Assembly (NCBI GenBank): GCA_017546165.1
Contig: JAFYXL010000014.1
Coordinates: forward strand, 30,736-94,735
Direction of reading: 5' to 3'
DNA length: 64,000 bases
Origin: Clostridia bacterium
GTDB lineage: Bacteria; Bacillota; Clostridia; Monoglobales; Monoglobaceae
The position numbers and the translations under genes were made by a program. The stretch's first letter is position 1, and each line of letters opens with the position of its first letter. The notes beneath the pieces were generated by a model. The model was not told the origin of the DNA and ran no database searches. It saw only the letters and a list, made by a program, of their open reading frames with translations. Positions 25,861 to 35,555 of the stretch are shown in pieces.

Positions 25861-27288
25861 ATGAACAATACATTGCTAACTGACTTTTATGAAATAACCA
25901 TGGCAAACGGATATTTTAAAAACAAAATCTACGATGAAATTGCATACTTCGATATGTTTTTTCGCAAGGTACCGGATAATGCAGGCTTTGCTATTATGGC
26001 AGGAGTTGAGCAGGTCATTGAGTATCTGAATGAGCTTAAATTTGAAGATGAAGATATTGAGTTTTTACGCAGTAAAGGTATTTTTGACGAAGACTTTCTG
26101 ACTTATCTTAAAAATTTCAAATTTGAATGTGATGTTTGGGCGATTCCTGAGGGGACACCAATTTTCCCTAATGAGCCTATTTTGACCGTCAGGGGACCAC
26201 TCATCCAGGCGCAATTTATCGAAACAATGATATTGCTTAGCGTAAATCACCAAAGTCTTATAGCCACCAAAAGCAATCGTATTGTTCGTGCAGCTGAAGG
26301 AAGGCCTGTTATGGAATTTGGGTCACGCAGAGCTCAAGGTACAGGTGGTGCTATTTTAGGTGCCAGAGCAGCTTTTATCGGTGGTGCTTCAGGTACTGCT
26401 TGTACTGTTGCGGACAAGCTTTATGGAGTTCCTGCACTTGGTACAATGGCACACAGTTGGATTCAGTCATTTGATTCTGAATATGAGGCATTTCGTGCTT
26501 ATGCACTTGCTTACCCCGATTCTTGCACGTTTCTTGTGGATACATTCAATGTACTTAAATCTGGTGTTCCCAATGCAATCCGTGTTTTTGACGAAGTTTT
26601 AAAACCTATGGGAATTCGACCCAAAGGTGTAAGAATCGACAGTGGCGACATCACATATCTTACCAAGCAAACAAGAAAAATGCTTGATGCTGCAGGATAT
26701 GAGGATGTAGGAATTGTTATTTCAAATTCACTTGATGAACATATCATCCGTGATATTTTGAAACAAGGTGCATGCGTTGATTCCTTTGGTGTTGGTGAAA
26801 GACTTATCACATCAAAATCTGAGCCTGTTTTTGGCGGCGTTTATAAATTAGTTGCTGTTGAGAAAGATGGCAAAATCGTGCCAAAAATCAAGGTCAGCGA
26901 AAATGTTGCCAAAATTACAAACCCTTGCTTTAAAAAGGTTTACCGACTATTTTCAAGGGAAAGTGGTATGGCCATTGCGGACGTTATAACTCTTGCTGAC
27001 GAAAAAATTGATGATAGTGGCACTTATGAAATCTTTAACCCTGAACATACCTGGAAAAGAAAAACTATTTCAGACTTTGTAGCGGTTGAACTTCAGGTTC
27101 CTATATTCGAAAAAGGTAAGTGTGTTTATAAATCACCTGACTTAAAAGACATTAGAAAATATTGTGAGGAACAGATTGATAAAATCTGGGACGAAGTCAA
27201 GCGTTTTGAAAACCCTCACGAATATTACGTTGACCTTTCAGAAAATCTTTGGAATATAAAATATCAGCTTTTATCAAAGCACAGATAA
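25861..27288 (+). CDS. pncB: Nicotinate phosphoribosyltransferase
   Basis: This enzyme joins nicotinate and PRPP, with ATP hydrolysis, to give nicotinate mononucleotide for NAD salvage. The 475-residue protein has the N-terminal LLTDFYEITMANGYF, the EFGSRRAQG active-site segment, HSWIQSF and the IDSGDITYL phosphate-binding region. The ATG at 25861 lies ten bases after AAGGAG. The next gene makes PRPP, the cosubstrate. Confidence 0.95.
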   Translation: MNNTLLTDFYEITMANGYFKNKIYDEIAYFDMFFRKVPDNAGFAIMAGVEQVIEYLNELKFEDEDIEFLRSKGIFDEDFLTYLKNFKFECDVWAIPEGTPIFPNEPILTVRGPLIQAQFIETMILLSVNHQSLIATKSNRIVRAAEGRPVMEFGSRRAQGTGGAILGARAAFIGGASGTACTVADKLYGVPALGTMAHSWIQSFDSEYEAFRAYALAYPDSCTFLVDTFNVLKSGVPNAIRVFDEVLKPMGIRPKGVRIDSGDITYLTKQTRKMLDAAGYEDVGIVISNSLDEHIIRDILKQGACVDSFGVGERLITSKSEPVFGGVYKLVAVEKDGKIVPKIKVSENVAKITNPCFKKVYRLFSRESGMAIADVITLADEKIDDSGTYEIFNPEHTWKRKTISDFVAVELQVPIFEKGKCVYKSPDLKDIRKYCEEQIDKIWDEVKRFENPHEYYVDLSENLWNIKYQLLSKHR

Positions 27289-27356
27289 TTATCAGCAGAC
27301 TCGTATATGAGTTTTGCTTTTAAACCATAAATCTTTTCATTCAAAGGAGAAAACAA

Positions 27357-28487
27357 ATGAAATCAACAATTGAATCTTACAACTTAGGCCGCCTCGGCGT
27401 AATTGGTATGACAGGTTGTGAAAGCTTTTGCGAAAAGGTGGACTACTATCTCAAAACCTTTAATGCCGATGATGTAAACAACCTTGGTACATTTTTGCTT
27501 CCTGTAAAGCTTTCAAGATTTGGTACAGGCGAAGCAAAAGCAACATTGCTTCACTCAGCAAGAACATACGATGTTTATATCATTGTTGACTGCTTTAATT
27601 ATGGTGAAACATTCAAGCTTTATGGAACAGATGTTCCAATGAGTCCTGACGATCATTATCAGGATTTAAAACGTACCATTTCAGCGCTTGGAGGCAAAGC
27701 AAAGCGCATTACTGTTATTATGCCTATGCTTTATGAAGGTCGTCAGCACAAGCGTTCATCAAGAGAGTCTCTTGACTGTGCTATGGCTCTTCAGGAACTT
27801 TGTAATATTGGTGTTAGCAACATTATTACTTTTGATGCACATGATCCAAGAGTTCAAAATGCAATTCCGCTTAATGGTTTTGAAAATGTTATGCCTACAT
27901 ATCAGATGATAAAGGCTTGCCTTAAATATGATAAAGATATTATTTTAAACAAGGATAATACAATGATTATTTCACCTGATGAAGGTGCAATGTCAAGATG
28001 TATGTATTATTCATCTGTCCTCGAAATGGAACTTGGTATGTTCTACAAACGTCGCGACTACTCAAAGGTTGTAAATGGTAAAAATCCTATTGTTGCCCAC
28101 GAATTCTTAGGGTCCGACGTGGATGGAAAAAATGTTATTATTGTTGATGATATGATTTCTTCAGGCGATTCTATGATAGATGTTTCAAAAGAGCTTAAAA
28201 AGAGAAACGCATCACGTGTATTTATGTTTTCAACTTTCGGTCTTTTCACCGAAGGTTTTGAAAGATTTGATAAAGCTTATGAAGAAGGTCTCATTGAAGG
28301 TGTATTTACTACAAACCTTATTTACTCAAAACCTGAACTTTTAACAAAGCCTTGGTATCACCAAGTTGATATGAGTAAGTATGTCGCACTTCTTATCAGT
28401 GAACTTAATGCTGAACATTCAATCAGTGAACTGCTTAATCCTATTAAAAGAATTGAAAAGGTTTTGGATAAATATAAAAATATATAA
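27357..28487 (+). CDS. prs: Ribose-phosphate pyrophosphokinase, divergent long form
   Basis: This enzyme makes PRPP from ribose 5-phosphate and ATP. The 376-residue protein is longer than the usual 310-320, and its N terminus does not look like standard Prs. It keeps the core marks: RQHKRSSRES, ITFDAHDPRVQ and the PRPP loop VIIVDDMISSGDSM. It follows pncB after 68 bases behind AAAGGAG. Because its form is unusual, a second, standard prs may exist elsewhere in the genome. Confidence 0.85.
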   Translation: MKSTIESYNLGRLGVIGMTGCESFCEKVDYYLKTFNADDVNNLGTFLLPVKLSRFGTGEAKATLLHSARTYDVYIIVDCFNYGETFKLYGTDVPMSPDDHYQDLKRTISALGGKAKRITVIMPMLYEGRQHKRSSRESLDCAMALQELCNIGVSNIITFDAHDPRVQNAIPLNGFENVMPTYQMIKACLKYDKDIILNKDNTMIISPDEGAMSRCMYYSSVLEMELGMFYKRRDYSKVVNGKNPIVAHEFLGSDVDGKNVIIVDDMISSGDSMIDVSKELKKRNASRVFMFSTFGLFTEGFERFDKAYEEGLIEGVFTTNLIYSKPELLTKPWYHQVDMSKYVALLISELNAEHSISELLNPIKRIEKVLDKYKNI

Positions 28488-28504
28488 AACCCCAGAGGTA
28501 AAAA

Positions 28505-29335
28505 ATGGTTAGATTACAGAAATATCTTGCAGATGCAGGTGTTGCGTCAAGAAGAGCGTCGGAAAAGTTAATAGCTGAAGGCAGGGTTTCGGTCAATGGC
28601 GAAACAGTCCGTGAAATGGGCGTTCAGGTAGATGAAAATTATGATATAGTTGAGTTTGACGGGGAAGTTGTAAGGAATACAACAAAAAAAGAATATATTA
28701 TGCTTAATAAACCCGTTGGCTTTATTACAACGGTATCTGATGACAAAGACCGCCCGACTGTTATGGAGCTTGTGTCAGATATAAGCACAAGAATTTACCC
28801 TGTTGGCAGGCTCGACTATGATACCGAAGGATTATTACTTCTTACCAATGACGGTGATTTGACCTATCGGATTACCCACCCAAAACACGATATAGAGAAA
28901 ACTTATGTTGCAGAAGTTACCGGTGATATTTCAATGGATACCATTACTCAACTCAGACGAGGGGTAGAGGTTGATGGTGTAAAAACAAGTCCTGCGCAAG
29001 TGGAAGTAGTTGGCGCAACCCAGTATGGCACCAAAGTGGAAATAACAATACACGAAGGCAGAAACAGACAAGTGCGAAAGATGTTTGAGGCTGTTGGATG
29101 TATTGTTAAAAAACTTCGCCGCACTCGTGAAGCAGGTCTCAATCTTGGACATCTGCCTCTTGGAAAATGGCGAAAACTCAGTGAGTCTGAAATCAATATG
29201 CTAAAAAAAATTGATATTGAAGGTTCCAACAAAAAAAGTCGCAAAGGCAGAGCATTTGATGGAACAAAGAAGCAGTTTAAAGCTCACAGCAGAAATTCAA
29301 ACCGAAAAAATAATACTACCGGAAGAAAAAGGTAA
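28505..29335 (+). CDS. RsuA/RluB-type rRNA pseudouridine synthase
   Basis: This enzyme isomerises a specific uridine in rRNA. The 276-residue protein has an N-terminal S4 RNA-binding domain (about 1-60, LQKYLADAGVASRRASEKLI), the catalytic motif PVGRLDYDTEGLLLLTNDGDL with the conserved Asp, and GRNRQVRKMF. It ends in a Lys/Arg/Asn-rich tail of about 40 residues that probably contacts RNA. RluB is the most likely member for a Firmicute; RsuA cannot be excluded. Confidence 0.93.
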   Translation: MVRLQKYLADAGVASRRASEKLIAEGRVSVNGETVREMGVQVDENYDIVEFDGEVVRNTTKKEYIMLNKPVGFITTVSDDKDRPTVMELVSDISTRIYPVGRLDYDTEGLLLLTNDGDLTYRITHPKHDIEKTYVAEVTGDISMDTITQLRRGVEVDGVKTSPAQVEVVGATQYGTKVEITIHEGRNRQVRKMFEAVGCIVKKLRRTREAGLNLGHLPLGKWRKLSESEINMLKKIDIEGSNKKSRKGRAFDGTKKQFKAHSRNSNRKNNTTGRKR

Positions 29336-29340
29336 ATAAA

Positions 29341-30582
29341 ATGGATAATGCAAAAGCTGATGTTATAGTAATCGGTGGCGGTGCAGCAGGATTGATGGCA
29401 GCAGGAACTGCCGCAACTCGAGGTAAATCTGTTATTTTGATAGAGAAAAACCGTATTTTGGGTAAAAAGCTACTGATTACAGGTAAAGGCCGCTGCAATA
29501 TTACAAATGCTTGTGATGATGTGGAAACACTCCTTGAAAATGTAACTGTAAATCGTACATTTTTATACAGCGCCTTCTACGGATTTACTAACGCAGATAC
29601 AATCAAATTTTTCAACGATTTAGGTGTTGAAACAAAAGTCGAACGGGGAAACAGAGTTTTCCCCATTTCTGATAAAAGTCAGGATGTTGTAAATGCGTTA
29701 TCAAACTTTGTAAAAAAGAGCGGTGTCAATATAATTCACGATACTGTAACACAAATATTAACAGATGAAAATAATTGTGTCTGTGGTGTCAAGACAGAAA
29801 AACGCGGCAATATTTACAGCACATCCGTTGTCTTAGCAACGGGTGGTGCTTCATATAGAGGTACAGGTTCAACCGGTGATGGTTATGCCTGGGCGGAGGA
29901 TTTAGGTCATAAAATCACTACCATATTTCCTTCACTTGTCCCAGTTGAAGTAGATGAAAAGTGGGCTTATGATTTGATGGGGCTTGCGCTTAAAAATGTT
30001 CAAATAACAGTTGTGAATGAGAAGAACAAAAAGGTTTATCAAGATTTTGGCGAGATTATGTTTGCACATTTTGGACTTACTGGTCCTGTGATTTTAAGCG
30101 CATCTGCTCATATGCGACCAATGGAGGCAGGTAAGTATAAGATTTTGCTTGACTTGAAACCTGCACTTGATGAAAAAAAGCTTGATGCAAGGCTGCTTAG
30201 AGATTTTCAAAAATTCTCAAACAGAGACTTTGTAAACAGTTTGGGCGAACTTATCCCACAGGGACTTATTGACACAATTGTAGCACTTTCGGGGATTGAA
30301 CCACGAAAGAAGGTTCACTCCATTACAAAAGAAGAAAGAAAAAAGCTTATAACTGCAATAAAGAACATAGAATTTAACGTAACTGATTTTTGCCCTATTG
30401 AACAAGCAATTATTACATCAGGCGGTATTTCAGTCAAAGAAATTGATTCCTCAACAATGGAGTCAAAAATTGTAAAAGGTCTTTATTTCGCAGGCGAGAT
30501 TATTGACGTCGATGCCTACACAGGTGGATTTAATCTTCAAATTGCATTCTCAACAGGTAAGCTTGCGGGAATGCACTGCTGA
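29341..30582 (+). CDS. HI0933/YhiN family FAD-dependent oxidoreductase
   Basis: The 413-residue flavoprotein begins with a dinucleotide-binding VIVIGGGAAGLMAAG, followed by LGKKLLITGKGRCNITN, typical of the HI0933 (YhiN, BaiN-like) family, and closes with GGFNLQIAFSTGKLAG. Some relatives act on bile acids (BaiN), but the substrate here is unknown. It starts five bases after the pseudouridine synthase gene, so the two are cotranscribed. Confidence 0.9.
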   Translation: MDNAKADVIVIGGGAAGLMAAGTAATRGKSVILIEKNRILGKKLLITGKGRCNITNACDDVETLLENVTVNRTFLYSAFYGFTNADTIKFFNDLGVETKVERGNRVFPISDKSQDVVNALSNFVKKSGVNIIHDTVTQILTDENNCVCGVKTEKRGNIYSTSVVLATGGASYRGTGSTGDGYAWAEDLGHKITTIFPSLVPVEVDEKWAYDLMGLALKNVQITVVNEKNKKVYQDFGEIMFAHFGLTGPVILSASAHMRPMEAGKYKILLDLKPALDEKKLDARLLRDFQKFSNRDFVNSLGELIPQGLIDTIVALSGIEPRKKVHSITKEERKKLITAIKNIEFNVTDFCPIEQAIITSGGISVKEIDSSTMESKIVKGLYFAGEIIDVDAYTGGFNLQIAFSTGKLAGMHC

Positions 30583-30631
30583 TTTTTTTGAATATTGATA
30601 CAAAAAATTACTTTTTTTGTCTAAAAAAATA

Positions 30632-30660
30632 TTGCATAGAAGACGTTTATGTGTTATAAT
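30632..30660 (+). promoter_or_regulatory. Promoter of gdhA
   Basis: TTGCAT (30632-30637) and TATAAT (30655-30660) with 17-base spacing lie 44 bases upstream of the gdhA start. Confidence 0.8.
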
Positions 30661-30703
30661 ATTTCGAAAAGTTATTTTAGTAATCGTTTAGGAGATGATT
30701 TAA

Positions 30704-32059
30704 ATGAGTATTAATAATTCTTATCTGAAGCGTGTTTACGAACAGGTAGAAAAACGCAACCCGGGTGAAAGTGAATTCTTGCAGGCGGTTTACGAAGTTC
30801 TTGAATCTTTGGAGCCTGTTATTGAACAGCACCCTGAGTATGAAAAGGCAGGTCTTTTGGAGAGATTGGTTGAGCCCGAAAGATCAATTTCATTCCGTGT
30901 TCCGTGGGTTGATGACAACGGAAACGTTCAGGTAAACAGAGGTTACAGAGTACAGTTCAACAGTGCAATTGGTCCTTATAAGGGTGGCCTTAGATTTGCA
31001 CCTAATGTATATCCAGGTATCATAAAGTTCTTGGGTTTTGAACAGATTTTCAAAAATTCACTTACCGGTCTTCCGATTGGTGGCGGTAAGGGTGGTGCAG
31101 ACTTTGACCCTAACGGCAAATCAGATGCTGAAATTATGCGTTTCTGTCAGTCATTTATGACAGAACTTTACAGACATATCGGTGCAAACACTGATGTTCC
31201 TGCAGGTGACTTGGGTGTTGGTGCAAGAGAAATTGGTTACCTCTTTGGTCAGTACAAGAGACTCAAAGATGTATATGAAGGTGTTCTCACAGGTAAGGGC
31301 ATTCCTTACGGTGGTCTTAACGGCAGAACAGAAGCTACAGGTTATGGTATTGTATTCTTTGCAAGAGAAATGCTTAAGCGTTTTGGCGAAGAGCTCAAAG
31401 GTAAGGAAGTTGTAGTTTCAGGTTTTGGCAACGTTTCATGGGGTACAGTACAGAAGCTCAATCAGCTTGGTGCAAAGGTTATTACAATTTCAGGTCCTGA
31501 TGGTTACATATATGATCCTGATGGTGTTACAGCAGGTGAAAAAGAAGATTTCCTTCTTGAACTTCGTGCTTCAGGCAAGAATATCTGCTCACCATATGCA
31601 GAAAAGTTCCCTAACGCTAAATTCTTCCCAGGCGAAAAACCTTGGGGTGTTAAGGCAGACCTTTACATTCCTTGTGCTACCCAGAACGAAATTGGTATGG
31701 AAGAAGCAAAAGCTATGGTTGCTGCAGGCTGTAAGTTCCTTTGCGAAGGTTCAAATATGCCTACAACAAATGAGGCTGTTGCATACCTCCGTGACAATGG
31801 TGTAGTTATCGGCCCAGCTAAGGCTGCTAACGCAGGCGGTGTTGCTTGTTCTTGTATTGAAATGGGTCAGAATGCAGGTCACACTGTATTTGCGCCTGAA
31901 CAGGTATATGCACAGCTTGAGAATATTATGGTTAATATTCACAACAGTGCTGCAAGTGCGGCTGAGAGATATGGCTTTGGCTACAATCTTGTTGCCGGTG
32001 CAAACATTGCCGGTTTTGAAAAGATTGCAAATGCTATGATGGCTCAGGGTATTGTTTAA
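30704..32059 (+). CDS. gdhA: Glutamate dehydrogenase (hexameric, probably NADP-linked)
   Basis: This enzyme interconverts 2-oxoglutarate plus ammonia with glutamate. The 451-residue protein fits the small hexameric class, with the substrate site KGGLRFAPNV, the glycine-rich LPIGGGKGGADFDP with the catalytic Lys, and the nucleotide-binding GFGNVSWGT. Its length and similarity to the E. coli GdhA type suggest NADPH and an assimilatory role. It has its own promoter and terminator and would supply glutamate for the transaminases in the T-box pathways. Confidence 0.95.
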   Translation: MSINNSYLKRVYEQVEKRNPGESEFLQAVYEVLESLEPVIEQHPEYEKAGLLERLVEPERSISFRVPWVDDNGNVQVNRGYRVQFNSAIGPYKGGLRFAPNVYPGIIKFLGFEQIFKNSLTGLPIGGGKGGADFDPNGKSDAEIMRFCQSFMTELYRHIGANTDVPAGDLGVGAREIGYLFGQYKRLKDVYEGVLTGKGIPYGGLNGRTEATGYGIVFFAREMLKRFGEELKGKEVVVSGFGNVSWGTVQKLNQLGAKVITISGPDGYIYDPDGVTAGEKEDFLLELRASGKNICSPYAEKFPNAKFFPGEKPWGVKADLYIPCATQNEIGMEEAKAMVAAGCKFLCEGSNMPTTNEAVAYLRDNGVVIGPAKAANAGGVACSCIEMGQNAGHTVFAPEQVYAQLENIMVNIHNSAASAAERYGFGYNLVAGANIAGFEKIANAMMAQGIV

Positions 32060-32083
32060 TCAGTACCAAGAAACAGTTTTTAG

Positions 32084-32117
32084 ACGGGCAGAGGATATTT
32101 CTGCCCGTTTGTTTTTC
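32084..32117 (+). terminator. Terminator after gdhA
   Basis: ACGGGCAGA (32084-32092) pairs with TCTGCCCGT (32100-32108) around a seven-base loop, followed by a T-rich stretch. Confidence 0.85.
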
Positions 32118-32145
32118 TATATAAATTCTGAAAGGATGAGCTACT

Positions 32146-32685
32146 ATGTCTTTAAATGAAAAAACAATTACTTCCGAAATAAAATTTGAAGGTAAAATTA
32201 TCAATGTACGTGTTGAAGATGTTGAACTTCAAAACGGAAAGGTCGGATATCGTGAATTTGTGGATCATCCGGGAGGAGTAGGCATTGTAGCTATTACATC
32301 TGATAATAAAATTCTTATGGTTAAACAATATCGGAAAGCTGTTGAAAAAGAACTGCTTGAAATCCCTGCAGGCAAGCTGGAAAAAGGCGAAGATCCTCTC
32401 GTGTGTGGAAAGCGCGAATTGGAAGAAGAAACAGGTTACAAAGCCAAGGAGTTTGTGTCTTTGGGTTACCTCTATCCATCACCCGGCTTTGCCAACGAGA
32501 CAACCCATCTTTACCTTGCCTGGGATTTGTATAAAGGAAAAGTTAATCCTGACGAAGATGAATTTTTGGACATATTTGAAATTTCAGTAGAGGAAATTTA
32601 TTCTTTAATTATGAAAAATGAAATTAATGATGCAAAAACCATTATTGGATTTTTCAAAGCTATGGAATATATAAAAAATAACTAA
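32146..32685 (+). CDS. Nudix hydrolase (ADP-ribose pyrophosphatase family)
   Basis: This 179-residue enzyme probably cleaves ADP-ribose to AMP and ribose 5-phosphate. It has the Nudix box G-x5-E-x7-REL-x2-E-x-G centred on GKRELEEETGY, and the SPGFANE segment that commonly follows it in ADP-ribose hydrolases. It is the first gene of a run that continues with zapA and a U32 protein. Confidence 0.92.
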   Translation: MSLNEKTITSEIKFEGKIINVRVEDVELQNGKVGYREFVDHPGGVGIVAITSDNKILMVKQYRKAVEKELLEIPAGKLEKGEDPLVCGKRELEEETGYKAKEFVSLGYLYPSPGFANETTHLYLAWDLYKGKVNPDEDEFLDIFEISVEEIYSLIMKNEINDAKTIIGFFKAMEYIKNN

Positions 32686-32696
32686 GGAGAACAAAT

Positions 32697-33065
32697 ATGG
32701 AAAAGAAAAAAGTTAAAGTTCTTATTAATGGTGCGGAATATACATTAGTTACAGCTGAACCTGCTGAATACGTACAGAGAGTGGCAGTAAGAGTTGACAA
32801 AGCATTATCCGAAATCGCACAGGCAAACAAACGCTTAAGTACTGCAATGCTTGCTATGCTCACATCAATTAATTTAGCAGATGAACTTTTGCGCATTGAA
32901 GATGCGGCAGATAACCTAAGAAAAGAAATTGCCGACTATTCAAAAGCGGAAATCCAGCTTTCAACACAACTCTCCGAAAAAACAAAACGCGTTGAAGAAC
33001 TTGAAAAAACAGTTCAAAATCTCCAGATTGAGTTAGCAAAAAGTTCCGTAAGAAACGGATATTAA
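32697..33065 (+). CDS. zapA: Cell division protein ZapA
   Basis: ZapA binds FtsZ and bundles its filaments at the division site. The 122-residue protein has the globular N-terminal part (VKVLINGAEYTL, then YVQRVAVRVDKAL) and a C-terminal coiled coil of about 50 residues. AAGGAG precedes the ATG. The gene starts a cell-envelope stretch that continues to minE. Confidence 0.9.
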   Translation: MEKKKVKVLINGAEYTLVTAEPAEYVQRVAVRVDKALSEIAQANKRLSTAMLAMLTSINLADELLRIEDAADNLRKEIADYSKAEIQLSTQLSEKTKRVEELEKTVQNLQIELAKSSVRNGY

Positions 33066-33082
33066 AAAGGATTGAACTTTAA

Positions 33083-35167
33083 ATGAAGAAACTTGAGTTG
33101 CTTGCACCGGCAGGTAATTTTGAATGCCTTGTGGCGGCGGTACAGAGTGGTGCGGACGCAATTTACCTATCCGGCAAAGCGTTTGGAGCCCGTAGTTTTG
33201 CCGACAATTTTGACTTTGAAGAGCTTGAAAATGCAGTAGATTACTGCCATTTGCGAGACGTAAAAATTTACGTTACTGTAAACACTTTGGTTTCAGATAC
33301 TGAAATTGATGAACTTTGCAAATACCTGAGATTCTTAAACAAAATTGGTGTTGATGGTATTATTGTTCAAGATATGGGTGTGGCAAAAATTGCAGCCGAA
33401 ATTGTCCCTTCGTTACCAATACACGCAAGTACCCAAATGACTGTTCACAACGCAGAGGGGGTAAGGGTCCTTGAATCCCTTGGCATAAAAAGAGTTGTTC
33501 TAAGCCGAGAAATATCACTTAAAAATATCAAAAAAATATCTGAATCAACCACCGCTGAGCTTGAAGTGTTCGGGCACGGTGCTCTTTGTATGTGTTATTC
33601 GGGGCAGTGTCTTATGAGCAGTATCATCGGTGGCCGTTCAGGAAACCGTGGTAAATGTGCCCAGCCCTGCAGGCTTCCATATTCTGTGAACGAGAACAAA
33701 AAGTCTGCTTTTTATATGAGTCTTAAGGACTTATCATCCCTTAAACATATTTCTCAAATGAAAGATTTTGGCGTTTCTTCTCTTAAAATTGAGGGACGTA
33801 TGAAGGGCCCTGCATACGTTGCGGCTGTTGTGGGAATTTATCGGAAATATATTGACAATCCTTCCTCTGTAAGTCAGGAAGATATTCAGACCCTTGACAT
33901 TATTTTTAATCGAGGTGGGCTTACTGACGGATATTTAACAGGCAAGACAGGCACAGATATGTTTGCCTTTGACAAACCTGACAACCCATATCGTATGGGC
34001 AGTGACAAAACTATAAATAATATTTTAAACAACATAAAATCGGAAAACAAAAAATTAAAACTTACAGCAGAAGTTGAAGTCAAAATGGATTCCTTTCCGC
34101 AGATTTCGATTTGTTGTAATGATTTTAAAATTAAATATATAGGCGAAACTAAGGCAGAAGAAGCAGTGAAAACTCCTCTTCGGGCAGAAAATGTGATTTT
34201 GCAGCTAAGAAAAACAGGTGGCACCCCCTTTGAATTTACAGAACTGTCCATAGATTTAGAAGATAATGTATTTTTAACTGCCGGAGCATTAAATTCGTTA
34301 AGACGTAATGCTTTAGAAAAATTTGAAAAAGAGTATGCAAATTCTTTTAAAAGGCATAATTTTGACTCAAAGCTTTCCAAAATTAAAGAAAAAAGTGTAG
34401 ATGAAACTGAATATGTTTGCGAGATAACAACGATTGACCAATTTAATTCAGTGAAAAATTACCCTTTTTCCTATATGTATATACCTTTGCACATTATTTT
34501 AAATTATCGGGATGAGTTTAATAAATATAAAGAAAAAATTGTTATTGTTCCGCCGTCAATCATTCACGAAAATGAATTTGAAAATACTATTTTAGAATCT
34601 AAAAAATTGCTGAACAGCGGTTTTTGCGGAATACTGGCAACTAATATCTCCCTAGTTAAACCATTTGAAAATTATACTGTTTTCGGCGGTTTCAGGCTTA
34701 ACATATTTAACAGTTATGCTCTTGAATTGTACAACAGTTACGGATTAAAAATTATAGAGCTTTCACCTGAACTCAATTTAAAACAGTTAGGATTTATTAA
34801 AAAACCCGTTGCTACACAAATAATGGTATATGGCAGACTTCCGTTAATGATAACCGAAAATTGTGTCATACGGAATGGTAGTAATTGTCCCTGTCAGATC
34901 AACAATTATTTAACTGACCGTATGGGTATGAAATTTCCCGTAATCAAAGACGGGGATTCCTGTAGAAGCGTTATCCTTAATTGTAAAAAAACATTTATGG
35001 GGTTTGATAAGGCTAGGCTGGAAAATTGCGGTATTCAATTCTTCCGGCTGTATTTTACAGACGAAAATCCCGACGAATGTATCCGTGTTTGCGACAGTTT
35101 CTTTAAAGCTTCAGGTTATCGACCCGGTGATTTTACAAATGGTCACTTCATAAAAGGTGTAAAATAA
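33083..35167 (+). CDS. U32 family protein with C-terminal extension (RlhA-like)
   Basis: The 694-residue protein has a U32 barrel (about 1-330) with ELLAPAGNFECL, the family signature EVFGHGALCMCYSGQC, and Cys in RGKCAQPCRLPY. A DUF3656-like middle and a second U32-like part with a Cys-containing tail follow. Despite the peptidase name, relatives act in hydroxylation of tRNA (TrhP/YrrN-YrrO) and 23S rRNA (RlhA). The two-part length resembles RlhA. The exact RNA target is not clear. Confidence 0.88.
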   Translation: MKKLELLAPAGNFECLVAAVQSGADAIYLSGKAFGARSFADNFDFEELENAVDYCHLRDVKIYVTVNTLVSDTEIDELCKYLRFLNKIGVDGIIVQDMGVAKIAAEIVPSLPIHASTQMTVHNAEGVRVLESLGIKRVVLSREISLKNIKKISESTTAELEVFGHGALCMCYSGQCLMSSIIGGRSGNRGKCAQPCRLPYSVNENKKSAFYMSLKDLSSLKHISQMKDFGVSSLKIEGRMKGPAYVAAVVGIYRKYIDNPSSVSQEDIQTLDIIFNRGGLTDGYLTGKTGTDMFAFDKPDNPYRMGSDKTINNILNNIKSENKKLKLTAEVEVKMDSFPQISICCNDFKIKYIGETKAEEAVKTPLRAENVILQLRKTGGTPFEFTELSIDLEDNVFLTAGALNSLRRNALEKFEKEYANSFKRHNFDSKLSKIKEKSVDETEYVCEITTIDQFNSVKNYPFSYMYIPLHIILNYRDEFNKYKEKIVIVPPSIIHENEFENTILESKKLLNSGFCGILATNISLVKPFENYTVFGGFRLNIFNSYALELYNSYGLKIIELSPELNLKQLGFIKKPVATQIMVYGRLPLMITENCVIRNGSNCPCQINNYLTDRMGMKFPVIKDGDSCRSVILNCKKTFMGFDKARLENCGIQFFRLYFTDENPDECIRVCDSFFKASGYRPGDFTNGHFIKGVK

Positions 35168-35168
35168 A

Positions 35169-35555
35169 ATGAAGATACTTACAAAATTAGATAAGTTAAT
35201 AATTGTTTTGATACTGCTTCTATCAATTCTTTCTTATGTTGTTATGGCATTAAGTATTGCATCAAATGTTCCAAATTCTGTTGTAATAACAGTGAATGGA
35301 AAGCTCTATGCAAATTATGATTTGGCAGAAATAAAATCGCCCGAAATAATCAGAATAAACACTGAATTTGGGAAAAACATTTTAAAAATAACATCTGACG
35401 GAGCCGAAATGCTGGATGCAGATTGTAAAGATAAATTTGACGTGAAATGCGGCAAAATAACAAAAATCGGACAAATTATTATTTGCGTACCCAATCGGGT
35501 TTCTGTAGAGCTTAAAGGAACGATTAAGGAAGAAATAGACAAGGTGACTTACTGA
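35169..35555 (+). CDS. NusG domain II-containing membrane-anchored protein
   Basis: The 128-residue protein has one N-terminal membrane helix (about 8-30) and then an extracellular beta domain of the NusG-II (DUF1312) type. Such proteins are regularly found next to Gx-type membrane proteins in Firmicutes, as here, where the stop overlaps the next start by one base. The function is unknown. Confidence 0.85.
   Translation: MKILTKLDKLIIVLILLLSILSYVVMALSIASNVPNSVVITVNGKLYANYDLAEIKSPEIIRINTEFGKNILKITSDGAEMLDADCKDKFDVKCGKITKIGQIIICVPNRVSVELKGTIKEEIDKVTY

Noticed and set aside
27310..27330. Terminator between pncB and prs
   Set aside because: The ACTC/GAGT stem is only four pairs and the T-run is broken, so cotranscription is more likely.
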